In this document: positions 16,951 to 25,189 of the stretch, one piece after another
How the letters are laid out: each line of letters begins with the position of its first letter
Position numbering within the stretch: the stretch's first letter is position 1
Source of the DNA: Clostridiaceae bacterium
GTDB lineage: Bacteria > Bacillota > Clostridia > Saccharofermentanales > DTU023
Reading direction: 5' to 3'
Length of the DNA: 30,462 nucleotides
Assembly: GCA_012798865.1 (NCBI GenBank)
Contig: JAAZMK010000050.1
Location: 1-30,462, forward strand
Position numbers and translations under genes: made by a program
The notes under the pieces: generated by a model
Database searches by the model: none
The model's input: only the letters and a program-made list of their open reading frames with translations
What the model was told of the DNA's origin: nothing

Positions 16951-16988
16951 AAATCCCGCGACATATTGAAAGATGCCGCGGGATTTTT
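16951..16988. terminator. Bidirectional terminator between the peroxiredoxin and LRR genes
   Basis: A perfect 10-base stem, AAATCCCGCG with CGCGGGATTT, encloses a 16-base loop. Rightward it ends in TTTTT, and leftward in TTTT-CTAT. It lies 29 bases after the peroxiredoxin stop and 40 bases beyond the stop of the convergent LRR gene, so it can serve both. Confidence 0.85.
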
Positions 16989-17027
16989 ATGTTCATTGGT
17001 CACAACGTTTAGTGATAAACCAACCGA

Positions 17028-18716
17028 TTAACGTCTTTCACCATATCGGGAAGATCGTGATTTTAACAACAGCGCCGAGCCTAGAGCTAAAAGCAAGGTC
17101 GCATAAAACCACAGACTAACAGGCATATGCTCGCCTGTAGCCGGTATCTTGCCCGACGTGTCAGCTTCGATCTCCTTATCTGTTTCAGGATCAGGATCAG
17201 AGGGTGGGGCTGTCGGTGCCCCCAAAACATTAATGGTTTGGTTACTCACAAGCTTCCTCGTAAACAGCCGGATTTGATAGACGCCCTCAGGCAGGCTGCT
17301 GAGGAAGGCTTGTTTAAGCGTGACAATGATACTGCCGGTTCGCACGTCATAGTGCTTTCGAGAGAGTTGCTGTGTTCCCAACATGACGTATAGGAAATCG
17401 TCCACTGTCTCGTCTTCAGCACCAATCTTGAGCGGAATGTCCTTGGATTGCTCCTGCTGATACGTGATGACACCGGACTCTTCGTCAACTTCGATATCAT
17501 TCTCTTCAGCGACCTCTTGCGTTACAACGGGAGGAACGGGAGACTCCTCGACAATATTGATTGTAAAACTCACTTCCAAGTCGGGAGACGATTCGACAAC
17601 ACGCCAACCGTCATCTTCTCCATCTTCTTCTTCATCTTCTACTTCAATGTAACCAGCGGGCGGGATATCCAGTTTATCAAGGTTCGCATTTGTATCATAG
17701 ACGTACTTGAAAGCCGTATATTCGGGATCAGAGTCCATTGTCAGAATGCCGGTCGCCGAATCGTATGAGATACCGGCAGGAAGCGGACTCCCGTCATCAA
17801 GCGTCACGCTTTTGATGTTGTCGATATCGACACCGTATAAAACTCCAAGGTTCGCCTCGTAATGCTCGCCTCTAAGAACAGCGGGCACCTCAACACCCCA
17901 TTGTTCACCCGCAGTAAGCTGCCAAAGATCGGCACACCCCGAGACATCTAAAGAGGTAAGAGAATTGCTCGACAAATCAAGTATTTGCAGATCCTTATGC
18001 TCCGACAAATCCAATTCTTTTATATTGCAAGCAAACAGACCGAGCTGTATGAGATTTTTACATGCCGATATGTCAATCGGCGTCTCAGGGCGAACAAAGC
18101 CGAGACCGAGTTTTTTCAACTTAGTCTTATCCGATAAATCAAGTGACTTAATGGGAACCATTAATACAAACAAGTTCTCGAGATTTATACAGCCCGTGAT
18201 GTTTAGCGTTTGCAAATCGCCTAAAGCATAAACTCTCAAATCTCTCAAGTTTATACAGCTAGATACATCGATCATCTTAAGTAAGTAGTTTTCAGGACCA
18301 TTATAATAGAATGATTTAAGATTCGTACAGCCGCTTAAATTCAATGATTCAAGAGATTCGCAACTGACCAGGTACAGATTCTCCAAGCTTGTGCATCCCG
18401 AGAGATTAAGCGAGACCAAATCGTCACAATCTTCACATCTAAGATTCACTAAATTCGTAAAGTGGTGGATGCCCGTTGTATCGGTTACATACATGAATAA
18501 ATCCATGTCGGTAACCGCTTCAAGCTCATTCACTTGCAGTATCATATCTTCATTTTCATCGTACTGCATTACAAATTCCATAAAGACATCACAGGGGAAA
18601 TTTGTCTCGTTAATCTCCACATCTCCCTCAGCGGCCTGGACCGGCGGAACAAAGATCAGCGATGCCAACATGGCTACAACCAACAAAATGACTATTTTCG
18701 TGCGTCTTGTCTTCAT
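17028..18716 (-). CDS. Leucine-rich-repeat surface protein with C-terminal sortase signal
   Basis: The protein has 562 residues. A signal peptide covers 1-28 (basic start, hydrophobic core, VQA-A cleavage). An EF-hand-like segment YDENEDMILQVNELEAV (52-68) comes next, followed by irregular leucine-rich repeats of the form L-x-x-L-x-L-S-G-C-T-x-L at about 78-265. An acidic linker (EDEEEDGEDDG, near 360) precedes a beta-rich Ig-like stretch (about 425-498). A Pro/Asp spacer then leads to IPATGE (524-529), a hydrophobic helix and the basic tail KSRSSRYGERR. That is a cell-wall sorting signal in which Ile replaces Leu of LPxTG. AGGGAGGA precedes the ATG. The role is probably adhesion or ligand binding, ligand unknown. 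No choline-binding repeats are present. Confidence 0.85.
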   Translation of the reverse strand: MKTRRTKIVILLVVAMLASLIFVPPVQAAEGDVEINETNFPCDVFMEFVMQYDENEDMILQVNELEAVTDMDLFMYVTDTTGIHHFTNLVNLRCEDCDDLVSLNLSGCTSLENLYLVSCESLESLNLSGCTNLKSFYYNGPENYLLKMIDVSSCINLRDLRVYALGDLQTLNITGCINLENLFVLMVPIKSLDLSDKTKLKKLGLGFVRPETPIDISACKNLIQLGLFACNIKELDLSEHKDLQILDLSSNSLTSLDVSGCADLWQLTAGEQWGVEVPAVLRGEHYEANLGVLYGVDIDNIKSVTLDDGSPLPAGISYDSATGILTMDSDPEYTAFKYVYDTNANLDKLDIPPAGYIEVEDEEEDGEDDGWRVVESSPDLEVSFTINIVEESPVPPVVTQEVAEENDIEVDEESGVITYQQEQSKDIPLKIGAEDETVDDFLYVMLGTQQLSRKHYDVRTGSIIVTLKQAFLSSLPEGVYQIRLFTRKLVSNQTINVLGAPTAPPSDPDPETDKEIEADTSGKIPATGEHMPVSLWFYATLLLALGSALLLKSRSSRYGERR

Positions 18717-18865
18717 ACATATCCTCCCTGCAATTAGCGAGATTACAGATCGTGTCGCCGTCTGCGAATTCTAAGTGTATCGATATCGGCGTTCACTATT
18801 TTTATATCAACCATAGACGATCGATAATATTAATATTTTGTATATGGTACCAGAGATTGAATGTT

Positions 18866-18880
18866 CGTTCAAAGAGAACG
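18866..18880. repeat. Small inverted repeat upstream of the LRR gene
   Basis: CGTTC-AAAGA-GAACG lies in the 204-bp gap between the sulfatase-like gene and the LRR gene. It lacks a U-tract in the leftward direction, so it is not a clear terminator. It could be an operator. The rest of this AT-rich gap shows only weak -10-like TATAAA and no confident promoter. Confidence 0.2.
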
Positions 18881-18920
18881 TTGTTGTTTAGAGTCTACTA
18901 ATCATTACACAATTGTTACA

Positions 18921-20882
18921 TTATCGGTCTATTACCCGCTCTTCGATAAGCTCCCAGTTCTCGAACTGATTGGCATCTCCTAGGATCTTATAAATGAGAA
19001 GTTGCTCCGGTGAGTCAGCCTTCTTGATGAGGCGATGGTACAGATACCTCGGTTCTTTTGAGTCAGAAGAAACTTCAAAATACGTCTCCCCGAGTTCTTC
19101 ATACGGTATGCCTGCCTCGCTGTAGATGAATGGTCGAAATTGGTCAGTTGAAACAGGCGCGCTGTTATGCTCCAAGGGAGTCCCCGCCTTTCCCGAGGGC
19201 TTGATGAAAAGTGCGGTAACGATAGGTTCCTCGAGCGGCAAAACGTCATTCTTCCGAGCGCCATGGTCACCGGTGATGATGATTGTGCTGCTCTCATACA
19301 ACCCCAATTGTTTAAGCTGATCGAGATATTCGTAAACAATATGGAAACTCCCCTTAGTCTGGATCATCGCGTTTGACTCTCCCTCAGCAGCCGGTTCAGC
19401 CTTTTCATTCATCACGTAGGGCATGTGAGGTCCCTGCATATGGATGTAGGTCAGTCTTCTGTCGATGTCACCGATCCGGATTTTTTCGCTCTTCAAGTGC
19501 TTATAGAATTTTATGTCGTCCGAAACGTAAGGCAATGCTCCTTCCATCGTTTCCTCTGATATTAATCGACTGAATTGATCCGTCGATGTCCAATAGAAAG
19601 GTTTTGCCAATAGCGGAGCATAGCGAAAAGCTGACAGACGTACGAATTGTGCCAGGGCTTCATGGGTGCGAAGGCTTATCTCGTTTTCGACGATGTTATC
19701 GGTTATGTGCTCTAAATCTGAAATATCCGCGTAAGTATACCCGGGTTCCATGTAGAGATGAACAGCGTAATGTTGGCGACGAAGTTCAGGCAAGAACGTC
19801 GAGGTCGTCCAAGCTTCTTTCAGATAACTGTTCATCGGTCGCTCGAACATGTGTCTTTGCCCGGTAAACATATTCGCTACAGAGGGAAAAGTCTGCGAAT
19901 AGAGCGAGACGTTATTTGTAAACTCAGTGAATCCGTCGAGGCGATCGAAAAAATGCAGGTCGTCTCTTCTTACGCGCTCAATGTAGCGTATATCGAGGCG
20001 GTCGAGAACGAATACGATGATGTTCTTGTTTTTGGCGACTTCGGCGATAGCCTTTGCTGACAAATAGCGATTCGACCGATGCGGCGTCGTGGTCGAATAA
20101 GACCCTAGCACGATCATCGAAACGAGCTGCACGAGCACGAGAAGAGAGGATACAGCTCTAACCGTCACGGTCCAAGCCTTTCGGTTAAAGGTCTTCAATA
20201 TGAAAGGAATCGAGATGATGACGACCCAGACGAGCGTATTGAGTAGAAAAGACCCTGTTCGTGCGCTCCAATCAATCGGATCGCCTGTCAATTGACCGAG
20301 TCCGCCATTAAGGAAATTTCCTTGAACATACCCGGCTAACACAATCCCGAAAACGAGAGAGACAGCAGTTTCGAAAACAATACCGCGAAATATAATAAGG
20401 ATTCCGCATAAGATGATCGCAACGAACGCACCGAGAAGCAAAACAGATGGAAGTAGCGACTTTAGTGGAAAATTGAAAAAGTCGGCATTCAACTTGTAAA
20501 GCTCATAAATGCCGAACACGACAAAAGTGAAGGCAAAAGCAACGCTTACACAGACGGAGCTCAGCGCACGCTTACCATGCGTAAGTTCATCAGCAACCGT
20601 CTGTTTGCGTAGTTGCGTACGCGCGTTCTCCCTACCTTTAACTTTCTTCTTTGAGAAAAGCCTGATAAAGAACTCTGAAATACGGACGTAGAGTTCTACA
20701 ATCGATAGACGCACACGCGTGAAGAACACACCGATCGTGACTCCGAGGGTGATGATGAGGGCAGTCACAATTTGAATAATGTACGTCGTCGTCGCGGGAT
20801 CGATATAGGCGTGAACAGGCGCAGAAAAAGAGAGGCTTGCCAACACAAATGAAATAATCGCAATTTTGATCTTACGATTCAT
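18921..20882 (-). CDS. Membrane-bound alkaline-phosphatase/sulfatase superfamily protein
   Basis: The ATG at 20882 is preferred because AAAGGGGAG lies seven bases upstream; a GTG one codon earlier is possible. The product is about 653 residues. After an N-terminal hydrophobic segment comes YIDPATTTYIIQIVTALI, then further membrane helices (about 34-54, 108-127, 143-166, 170-187, 212-232, 243-262). A large C-terminal domain starts near 285. It has the first metal Asp in NIIVFVLDRLD (near 294), SQTFPSVANMFTG with a Thr/Ser nucleophile candidate (near 331), IHMQGPHMPY with two His (near 481 and 486) and IIITGDHGA with the Asp-His metal pair (near 539). This layout resembles LtaS-like and phosphoethanolamine-transferase-like enzymes acting outside the membrane. 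Its start overlaps the YidC-TagF gene. It may transfer or cleave phosphate-linked groups on the surface polymer; the substrate is unknown. Confidence 0.75.
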   Translation of the reverse strand: MNRKIKIAIISFVLASLSFSAPVHAYIDPATTTYIIQIVTALIITLGVTIGVFFTRVRLSIVELYVRISEFFIRLFSKKKVKGRENARTQLRKQTVADELTHGKRALSSVCVSVAFAFTFVVFGIYELYKLNADFFNFPLKSLLPSVLLLGAFVAIILCGILIIFRGIVFETAVSLVFGIVLAGYVQGNFLNGGLGQLTGDPIDWSARTGSFLLNTLVWVVIISIPFILKTFNRKAWTVTVRAVSSLLVLVQLVSMIVLGSYSTTTPHRSNRYLSAKAIAEVAKNKNIIVFVLDRLDIRYIERVRRDDLHFFDRLDGFTEFTNNVSLYSQTFPSVANMFTGQRHMFERPMNSYLKEAWTTSTFLPELRRQHYAVHLYMEPGYTYADISDLEHITDNIVENEISLRTHEALAQFVRLSAFRYAPLLAKPFYWTSTDQFSRLISEETMEGALPYVSDDIKFYKHLKSEKIRIGDIDRRLTYIHMQGPHMPYVMNEKAEPAAEGESNAMIQTKGSFHIVYEYLDQLKQLGLYESSTIIITGDHGARKNDVLPLEEPIVTALFIKPSGKAGTPLEHNSAPVSTDQFRPFIYSEAGIPYEELGETYFEVSSDSKEPRYLYHRLIKKADSPEQLLIYKILGDANQFENWELIEERVIDR

Positions 20883-23127
20883 CACTTGTCTCCCCTTTCA
20901 CTGCATGCTCGAGCTCCTCAAGAACATCCATCATGAGCTCACCCTTCGTCATTGGAATAGACTTCTCGAGCAAGAGCGGTTCGCTGAGAATCCTCTCCAT
21001 CTCATCGTCGCATCCACTATCTAAAATACGCTTCCACTGCGACACGAAATCATCGCATGACCGTGCGTGCGTTTCGCTCGTCCGCCCCGCAAGCGTATCA
21101 ATGATGTATTGTCCGCCTCCGCGCGCACCGTCGCCGACATCGAAGATGTTCTCTCTTACAACTGCGGTAATGTGCTCTTTATATTCATCGACCTTATCTA
21201 AAAGCATGCGAACGACATCGGGAAGCGTATCGAGATCCTCAACATCGACAGATATCCCGATGTCGTCGCGCAAAGATATATCGAGCGGTACAAGCGGAAT
21301 CTTCTTGTAATTCGGATTGACGACTTTCATGGGCGTGTTGATAAATAAAGACGGTTTCTTTGTCGCATAAGAGAATTCGTTGGCGATGGACGACCAATCA
21401 GTGATCACAAGATCGGCAGAATAGACCGTCTCACTCGAAGCGAATGAAGTCTGGAACTCAAAGAGCTCTCCTACATCGTCCTTGTATCGCTCTTCAATTG
21501 CTCTCATCTTCCCCGGGAATCGCTTGATGAATTCAGGGTGAGGGCGCACAATTACACGATACCCTTCACCTAGGAGCGGACGAAGCGTCTCGTCTAGGCA
21601 ATATTCTAGAATATTGTCCTGCTGCCATGAAGGCGCGATGAGGATGACTTTCGGGACATTGACTGCATCACCGAGCGCTTCGGCACCTTCTATCATTGAG
21701 TCCAACAAGGGGAAGCCTGTTTTGACTAACGTTTTAGGGGGAAGCCCGTAAACTCTCTCCATCTCGCGAACTTCGCTGACGTGGTTCGGACCGTAACAGA
21801 AGATCGTATCGAAGTAGTCAAGCGCATTCTCCTGAAGCATCAAGTGAAGGCTCGTCATGCCGTGATCAGTGTAAATATACTCGATATCTTTCCTCACGAG
21901 CGAACGCTTGATATGATACTTCTCGAGATCGGGCATCGTCATGACAACGATGTCGGCATCCATCAACATCATGACACGAATTAGCGCAATCGGACCGACA
22001 TAATACGCTTGGATACGCGGATTGTTCATAGAGAATATACGGTCGCGTATATCGCTTGTAACGTAGTGGATTGTGATATTATCGGAATGTTCGAGAATGT
22101 ACAGGATGTATCCTTCGAAATATTTGTAAAACCCGCTACTTTCCGAATAGAAAACGAGGCGCTTGTCTTTTGTCGAATTGAAGCGTTTGACATCGACACG
22201 CTGACGGCGGCGTTTTTCTTTTCTTTCCGTTCTCGCCGCACGTCTTTCCTCCTTGCTCATTTTCGGCACTTCAAGATGCGCCAACTGATCGGCGTATTCT
22301 CCGGGATCGTAAATCATATTGCAGAGTTTGAGTATGGGGATTGACAGGAGGTTGCCCGTGATCCAGTACAGACCGACCCCGCAAGGCAGTATGGCGGCAA
22401 AGAAGGCGGAAAAAGCAACCAATATGATCGTAGTAACCCACCGGCTGACGGCTCCCTGCGTACGCTGTAAGACATTATGCTTGCTTTGATATAGAGCCAG
22501 TACAAGGGCGCTCATACCGGAGAGGATGGGGTACAGAACCGTAATGGAGCTGATTTTCGGCACTTCAGCCATGCTTTGACCAAGAAACCTGAGATCCATT
22601 GCGAGAATTTCATTAACGCCGACCATGCCGCTAAAGTGCGAGAGATTAGTTTGCACCGCCTCAAGGACTGTAAGCTCTGCACTCGTACCAAGCCCTGCAG
22701 TCGTCGTGCCGCTCAGGGCGGCTGTCCTCTCGAGAAGCGAGGCGATCACCGATGAATCAAGCATCAACAGGTGTTGCAGTGGATGATAGATGACATGGAT
22801 CAGACCGAGAATAATCGGAATCTGAACAAGTAAAGGCACGATGCCCTTCCATGCGCTGTACCGCTCGCGTCGATATAGCTCCTTCTGCTTCGATGCCAAT
22901 TCAGTACTGTTTCCTGCATAGCGTTGCCTGATCTCGTCGAGCTGAGGTCGTATGCGCACCATAACGATCGAATTTTTTTGCGATACGAGCGAAAGCGGAA
23001 ACATGATCACTTTCGTGATGAGGGTAAAGAGGATTATGGAGAGTCCATAGTTTCCAACGAGGCGGTAGCAGACATACATGATCCCCCCGAGCGGGATACC
23101 GAAGAGTGTATTAATCAACCGGATCAT
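20872..23127 (-). CDS. YidC/Oxa1 insertase fused to a TagB/TagF-type glycerophosphotransferase
   Basis: This is one uninterrupted 751-residue frame. Residues 1-270 are a YidC/Oxa1 domain: YRLVGNYGLSIILFTLITKV (first core helix), PLSLVSQKN, where Lys51 stands at the place of the groove arginine, a cytoplasmic hairpin (RIRPQLDEIRQRYAGNS), GIVPLLVQIPIILGLIHVIY and the last helices with LPCGVGLYWITGNLLSI. A strongly basic linker (288-315) follows. Residues 320-685 are a CDP-glycerol glycerophosphotransferase domain: IYTDHGM (418-424), LIAPSWQQD, VRPHPE (527-532), and VITDWSSIANEFSYATKKPS (574-593), with the D-x-S-S nucleotide-binding pattern. The C-terminal about 65 residues are acidic. The TagF half should polymerise glycerol- or polyol-phosphate on the inner face of the membrane; the YidC half would hold it there or insert partner proteins. 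It lies 35 bases after licA. Confidence 0.9.
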   Translation of the reverse strand: MIRLINTLFGIPLGGIMYVCYRLVGNYGLSIILFTLITKVIMFPLSLVSQKNSIVMVRIRPQLDEIRQRYAGNSTELASKQKELYRRERYSAWKGIVPLLVQIPIILGLIHVIYHPLQHLLMLDSSVIASLLERTAALSGTTTAGLGTSAELTVLEAVQTNLSHFSGMVGVNEILAMDLRFLGQSMAEVPKISSITVLYPILSGMSALVLALYQSKHNVLQRTQGAVSRWVTTIILVAFSAFFAAILPCGVGLYWITGNLLSIPILKLCNMIYDPGEYADQLAHLEVPKMSKEERRAARTERKEKRRRQRVDVKRFNSTKDKRLVFYSESSGFYKYFEGYILYILEHSDNITIHYVTSDIRDRIFSMNNPRIQAYYVGPIALIRVMMLMDADIVVMTMPDLEKYHIKRSLVRKDIEYIYTDHGMTSLHLMLQENALDYFDTIFCYGPNHVSEVREMERVYGLPPKTLVKTGFPLLDSMIEGAEALGDAVNVPKVILIAPSWQQDNILEYCLDETLRPLLGEGYRVIVRPHPEFIKRFPGKMRAIEERYKDDVGELFEFQTSFASSETVYSADLVITDWSSIANEFSYATKKPSLFINTPMKVVNPNYKKIPLVPLDISLRDDIGISVDVEDLDTLPDVVRMLLDKVDEYKEHITAVVRENIFDVGDGARGGGQYIIDTLAGRTSETHARSCDDFVSQWKRILDSGCDDEMERILSEPLLLEKSIPMTKGELMMDVLEELEHAVKGETSDES

Positions 23128-23162
23128 CGTTGCCTTTTACGTCTAAATCCTAGGACGCAACA

Positions 23163-24047
23163 CTATTCAAAAGCGTAAAAATATGCGGAGTAGTCTTTCG
23201 CAAAACGATATTGGCCCGGTGCGTACTCGCCCAGCACATCACCGTTATTAAGCTTGAACTCCGCCCAATTGCTCCACACCAAACCGGCTATGGCGATGTA
23301 AGCATAGATCTTTTTCTTCTGAAGCCTGTCTTCTACACCGTTCTGATAGAAACGAATCAAACAGTCGACGAGCTCCTTGTCCAACAAGGAATACACGGCG
23401 AACATCGCGACATCGATGTCCTTATCCTGCATAGCGGCATATTCCCAATCGATGAGGCGGACTTCCCCGTCTGGCGTAAACATGAAGTTGTCGGCGACAG
23501 GATCGATATGAGCGAGAATCACGTGTTGCGGTTGCTCCTGAGTCCATTCATACAGCTCGCGAATCGTCTCTTTCGTCTGCGAGTAATCGTCGTATCGCGA
23601 CGGCGTATCGCCTCGAAGAGACTCATAATATTCGAGACGTTCCCAAGGATCGAAGGCATGATCGACATGGAGATTCAACGCATGAAAGTCCCTCAGGACT
23701 CTCATGCATTCACTCAAGTCTGACTTAGAGTGCGGATCACAGACGCGTGCGTTCTCCATGTAGCGAGTAATCTTGATCCCCGTCTCCGGATCGAAATAAA
23801 GCACTTCGTCAGCGATGCCGCGATCAGCAAGGAGCTGATAAACCTCATACTCTTGTTTTCTGTTAATCAAAGCTTCGCTACCCCTTCCCGGCAGTCGAAG
23901 TATAAACGACCCGCTTCCACAACTGAAGATAAATGAATCATTCGTCATGCCCAGTTTCATCGGAATAAATGACGTAACTTTAAGATCGTCCGAGAATGCT
24001 TTGCGGATGACAGGCAGATACTTTTTCTGAATACTTTGTACCGACAA
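23163..24047 (-). CDS. licA: LicA-like choline kinase
   Basis: The start is TTG with AAGGAG eight bases upstream. The 294-residue product has the aminoglycoside-phosphotransferase/choline-kinase fold. The N-lobe contains MKLGMTNDSFIFSCGSGSFI (30-49) and LRLPGRGSEALINRKQEY, a pattern shared with LicA-type kinases. The catalytic loop is HIDPVADNFMF (H180, D182, N187), and the metal-binding segment is LIDWEYA (D200). It would phosphorylate imported choline (or a related alcohol) in the cytoplasm, the first step toward CDP-choline for decoration of surface polymers. The divergent licC supports this. Ethanolamine or another amino alcohol is possible. Confidence 0.83.
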   Translation of the reverse strand: MSVQSIQKKYLPVIRKAFSDDLKVTSFIPMKLGMTNDSFIFSCGSGSFILRLPGRGSEALINRKQEYEVYQLLADRGIADEVLYFDPETGIKITRYMENARVCDPHSKSDLSECMRVLRDFHALNLHVDHAFDPWERLEYYESLRGDTPSRYDDYSQTKETIRELYEWTQEQPQHVILAHIDPVADNFMFTPDGEVRLIDWEYAAMQDKDIDVAMFAVYSLLDKELVDCLIRFYQNGVEDRLQKKKIYAYIAIAGLVWSNWAEFKLNNGDVLGEYAPGQYRFAKDYSAYFYAFE

Positions 24048-24148
24048 AACGCACTCTCCTTCCCGCGTCTTAGTGTGGTCAGATACCTACTTTTGAACGC
24101 AATTTATCATTTGGCATTTAATATATAGTTAACCTGTTTGTTCTAATC

Positions 24149-24177
24149 ATTTAACACAAAACAAACGCAAACGTCAA
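24149..24177 (-). promoter_or_regulatory. Candidate promoter of the licA operon
   Basis: Read leftward, TTGACG (24177-24172) and TTAAAT (24154-24149) are separated by 17 bases, about 100 bases before the TTG start of licA. It lies in the 257-bp AT-rich region shared with the divergent licC. Confidence 0.45.
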
Positions 24178-24205
24178 TCAAGGCTGTCTTTACGTCGTCA
24201 CATGT

Positions 24206-24221
24206 TATATAAGGCTATAAT
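24206..24221 (+). promoter_or_regulatory. Candidate -10 elements of the licC promoter
   Basis: A perfect TATAAT lies at 24216-24221. An alternative TATATA at 24206-24211 has an extended -10 TG (TGTTATATA). Neither has a good -35 at the proper distance. Transcription would begin about 75-85 bases before licC. Confidence 0.45.
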
Positions 24222-24304
24222 GGAAACATCTCCTCGTATGCCGCACGTTTGAATCTCAACGATTTGTGCGAAGCGAAGCAAGACTGAACGAAAGGAAAGC
24301 GCAC

Positions 24305-25189
24305 ATGAAAGTTGAACATGCAGTGATCATGGCTGCCGGTCTGTCCTCGCGCTTCGCGCCGCTTTCTTATGAGAAGCCGAAAGCTCTCATTGAGGTAAGA
24401 GGAGAGATCCTGATTGAACGGCAGATCGAACAGCTGTTAGAGGTCGGCGTGCCGTCGATCGTTGTCGTCACAGGATATAAATCCGAGATGTTTGCCTATT
24501 TAGCTGATAAATATCCTGTCCGATTGATCCTGAATGAGACATACGACTCACGTAATAACCACGGAAGTCTCTATGCAGCTCGCGATTATCTGTCCGAGAG
24601 CTACATCTGCTCGGCAGACAATTATTTCACAGTCAACCCTTTCGAAAGTGAGGTGTCGAGTGCCTATTACTCTGTTGTCTACGCTCACAGCGAAACAGAT
24701 GAATGGTGTGTAGAAACGGATGAGAATAATGTGATTACCGGAGTGACTATCGGCGGTCGTGACTCTTGGGTCATGATGGGACACGTCTATTTTGATCATA
24801 CTTTCGCGAAGCACTTTCTCCCATTCCTTCTCGATGCACATGATCGAGAGAACACGCACCATCTATTCTGGGAGAATATCTATCTCGACCATCTCGATGT
24901 CCTGCAAATGAAAGCTAGACGTTACAGCGAGGGCGAAATCTTCGAATTCGACTCTCTCGACGATTTACGGACATTCGATCCCTCGTACCTCGATGATTCG
25001 CGATCACCGATTTTGCGCCACGTTGCGGCAACTCTGTCGTGCCGAGAGCGTGACATCCACAATATCGCGCCGATCAAAAATGGCGGAGAATTCGTTCAGG
25101 GTTTTCAGTTCCTTGTTAAAGGCGAACGATACGCATATCATTACGATAATTCTTCGATTGAACGCTTGAGCGGGGTTTTAACATCGTGA
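24305..25189 (+). CDS. licC: LicC-like CTP:phosphocholine cytidylyltransferase with C-terminal extension
   Basis: The ATG at 24305 is chosen because AAAGGA lies 8 bases upstream and the family motif begins at once; a GTG at 24266 would add 13 unlikely residues. The 294-residue protein has the sugar-nucleotidyltransferase signature AVIMAAGLSSRFAPL...EKPKALIEV, GVPSIVVVTGYKSEMF, RNNHGSLYAARDYL and the metal-site SADNYF (D105). It should join phosphocholine to CMP from CTP, giving CDP-choline for phosphocholine transfer to wall polymers. LicC proteins I know are about 230 residues. The extra part from about 236 contains IAPIKNGGEFVQGFQFLVKG, which resembles the N-lobe of LicA (IPMKLGMTNDSFIF). 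The helicase start codon overlaps its stop (GTGA). Confidence 0.82.
   Translation: MKVEHAVIMAAGLSSRFAPLSYEKPKALIEVRGEILIERQIEQLLEVGVPSIVVVTGYKSEMFAYLADKYPVRLILNETYDSRNNHGSLYAARDYLSESYICSADNYFTVNPFESEVSSAYYSVVYAHSETDEWCVETDENNVITGVTIGGRDSWVMMGHVYFDHTFAKHFLPFLLDAHDRENTHHLFWENIYLDHLDVLQMKARRYSEGEIFEFDSLDDLRTFDPSYLDDSRSPILRHVAATLSCRERDIHNIAPIKNGGEFVQGFQFLVKGERYAYHYDNSSIERLSGVLTS

Noticed and set aside
17028..18716. LRR protein as a choline-binding protein linked to the lic genes
   Set aside because: No aromatic choline-binding repeats are visible; wall attachment is by the sortase signal.
23211..23723. 170-codon open frame on the plus strand
   Set aside because: It is fully antisense to the choline kinase gene, which has clear catalytic motifs; the frame has no family features.
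24266..24304. Upstream GTG start for licC
   Set aside because: It would add 13 polar residues before the conserved nucleotidyltransferase start; the ATG at 24305 has a proper binding site.
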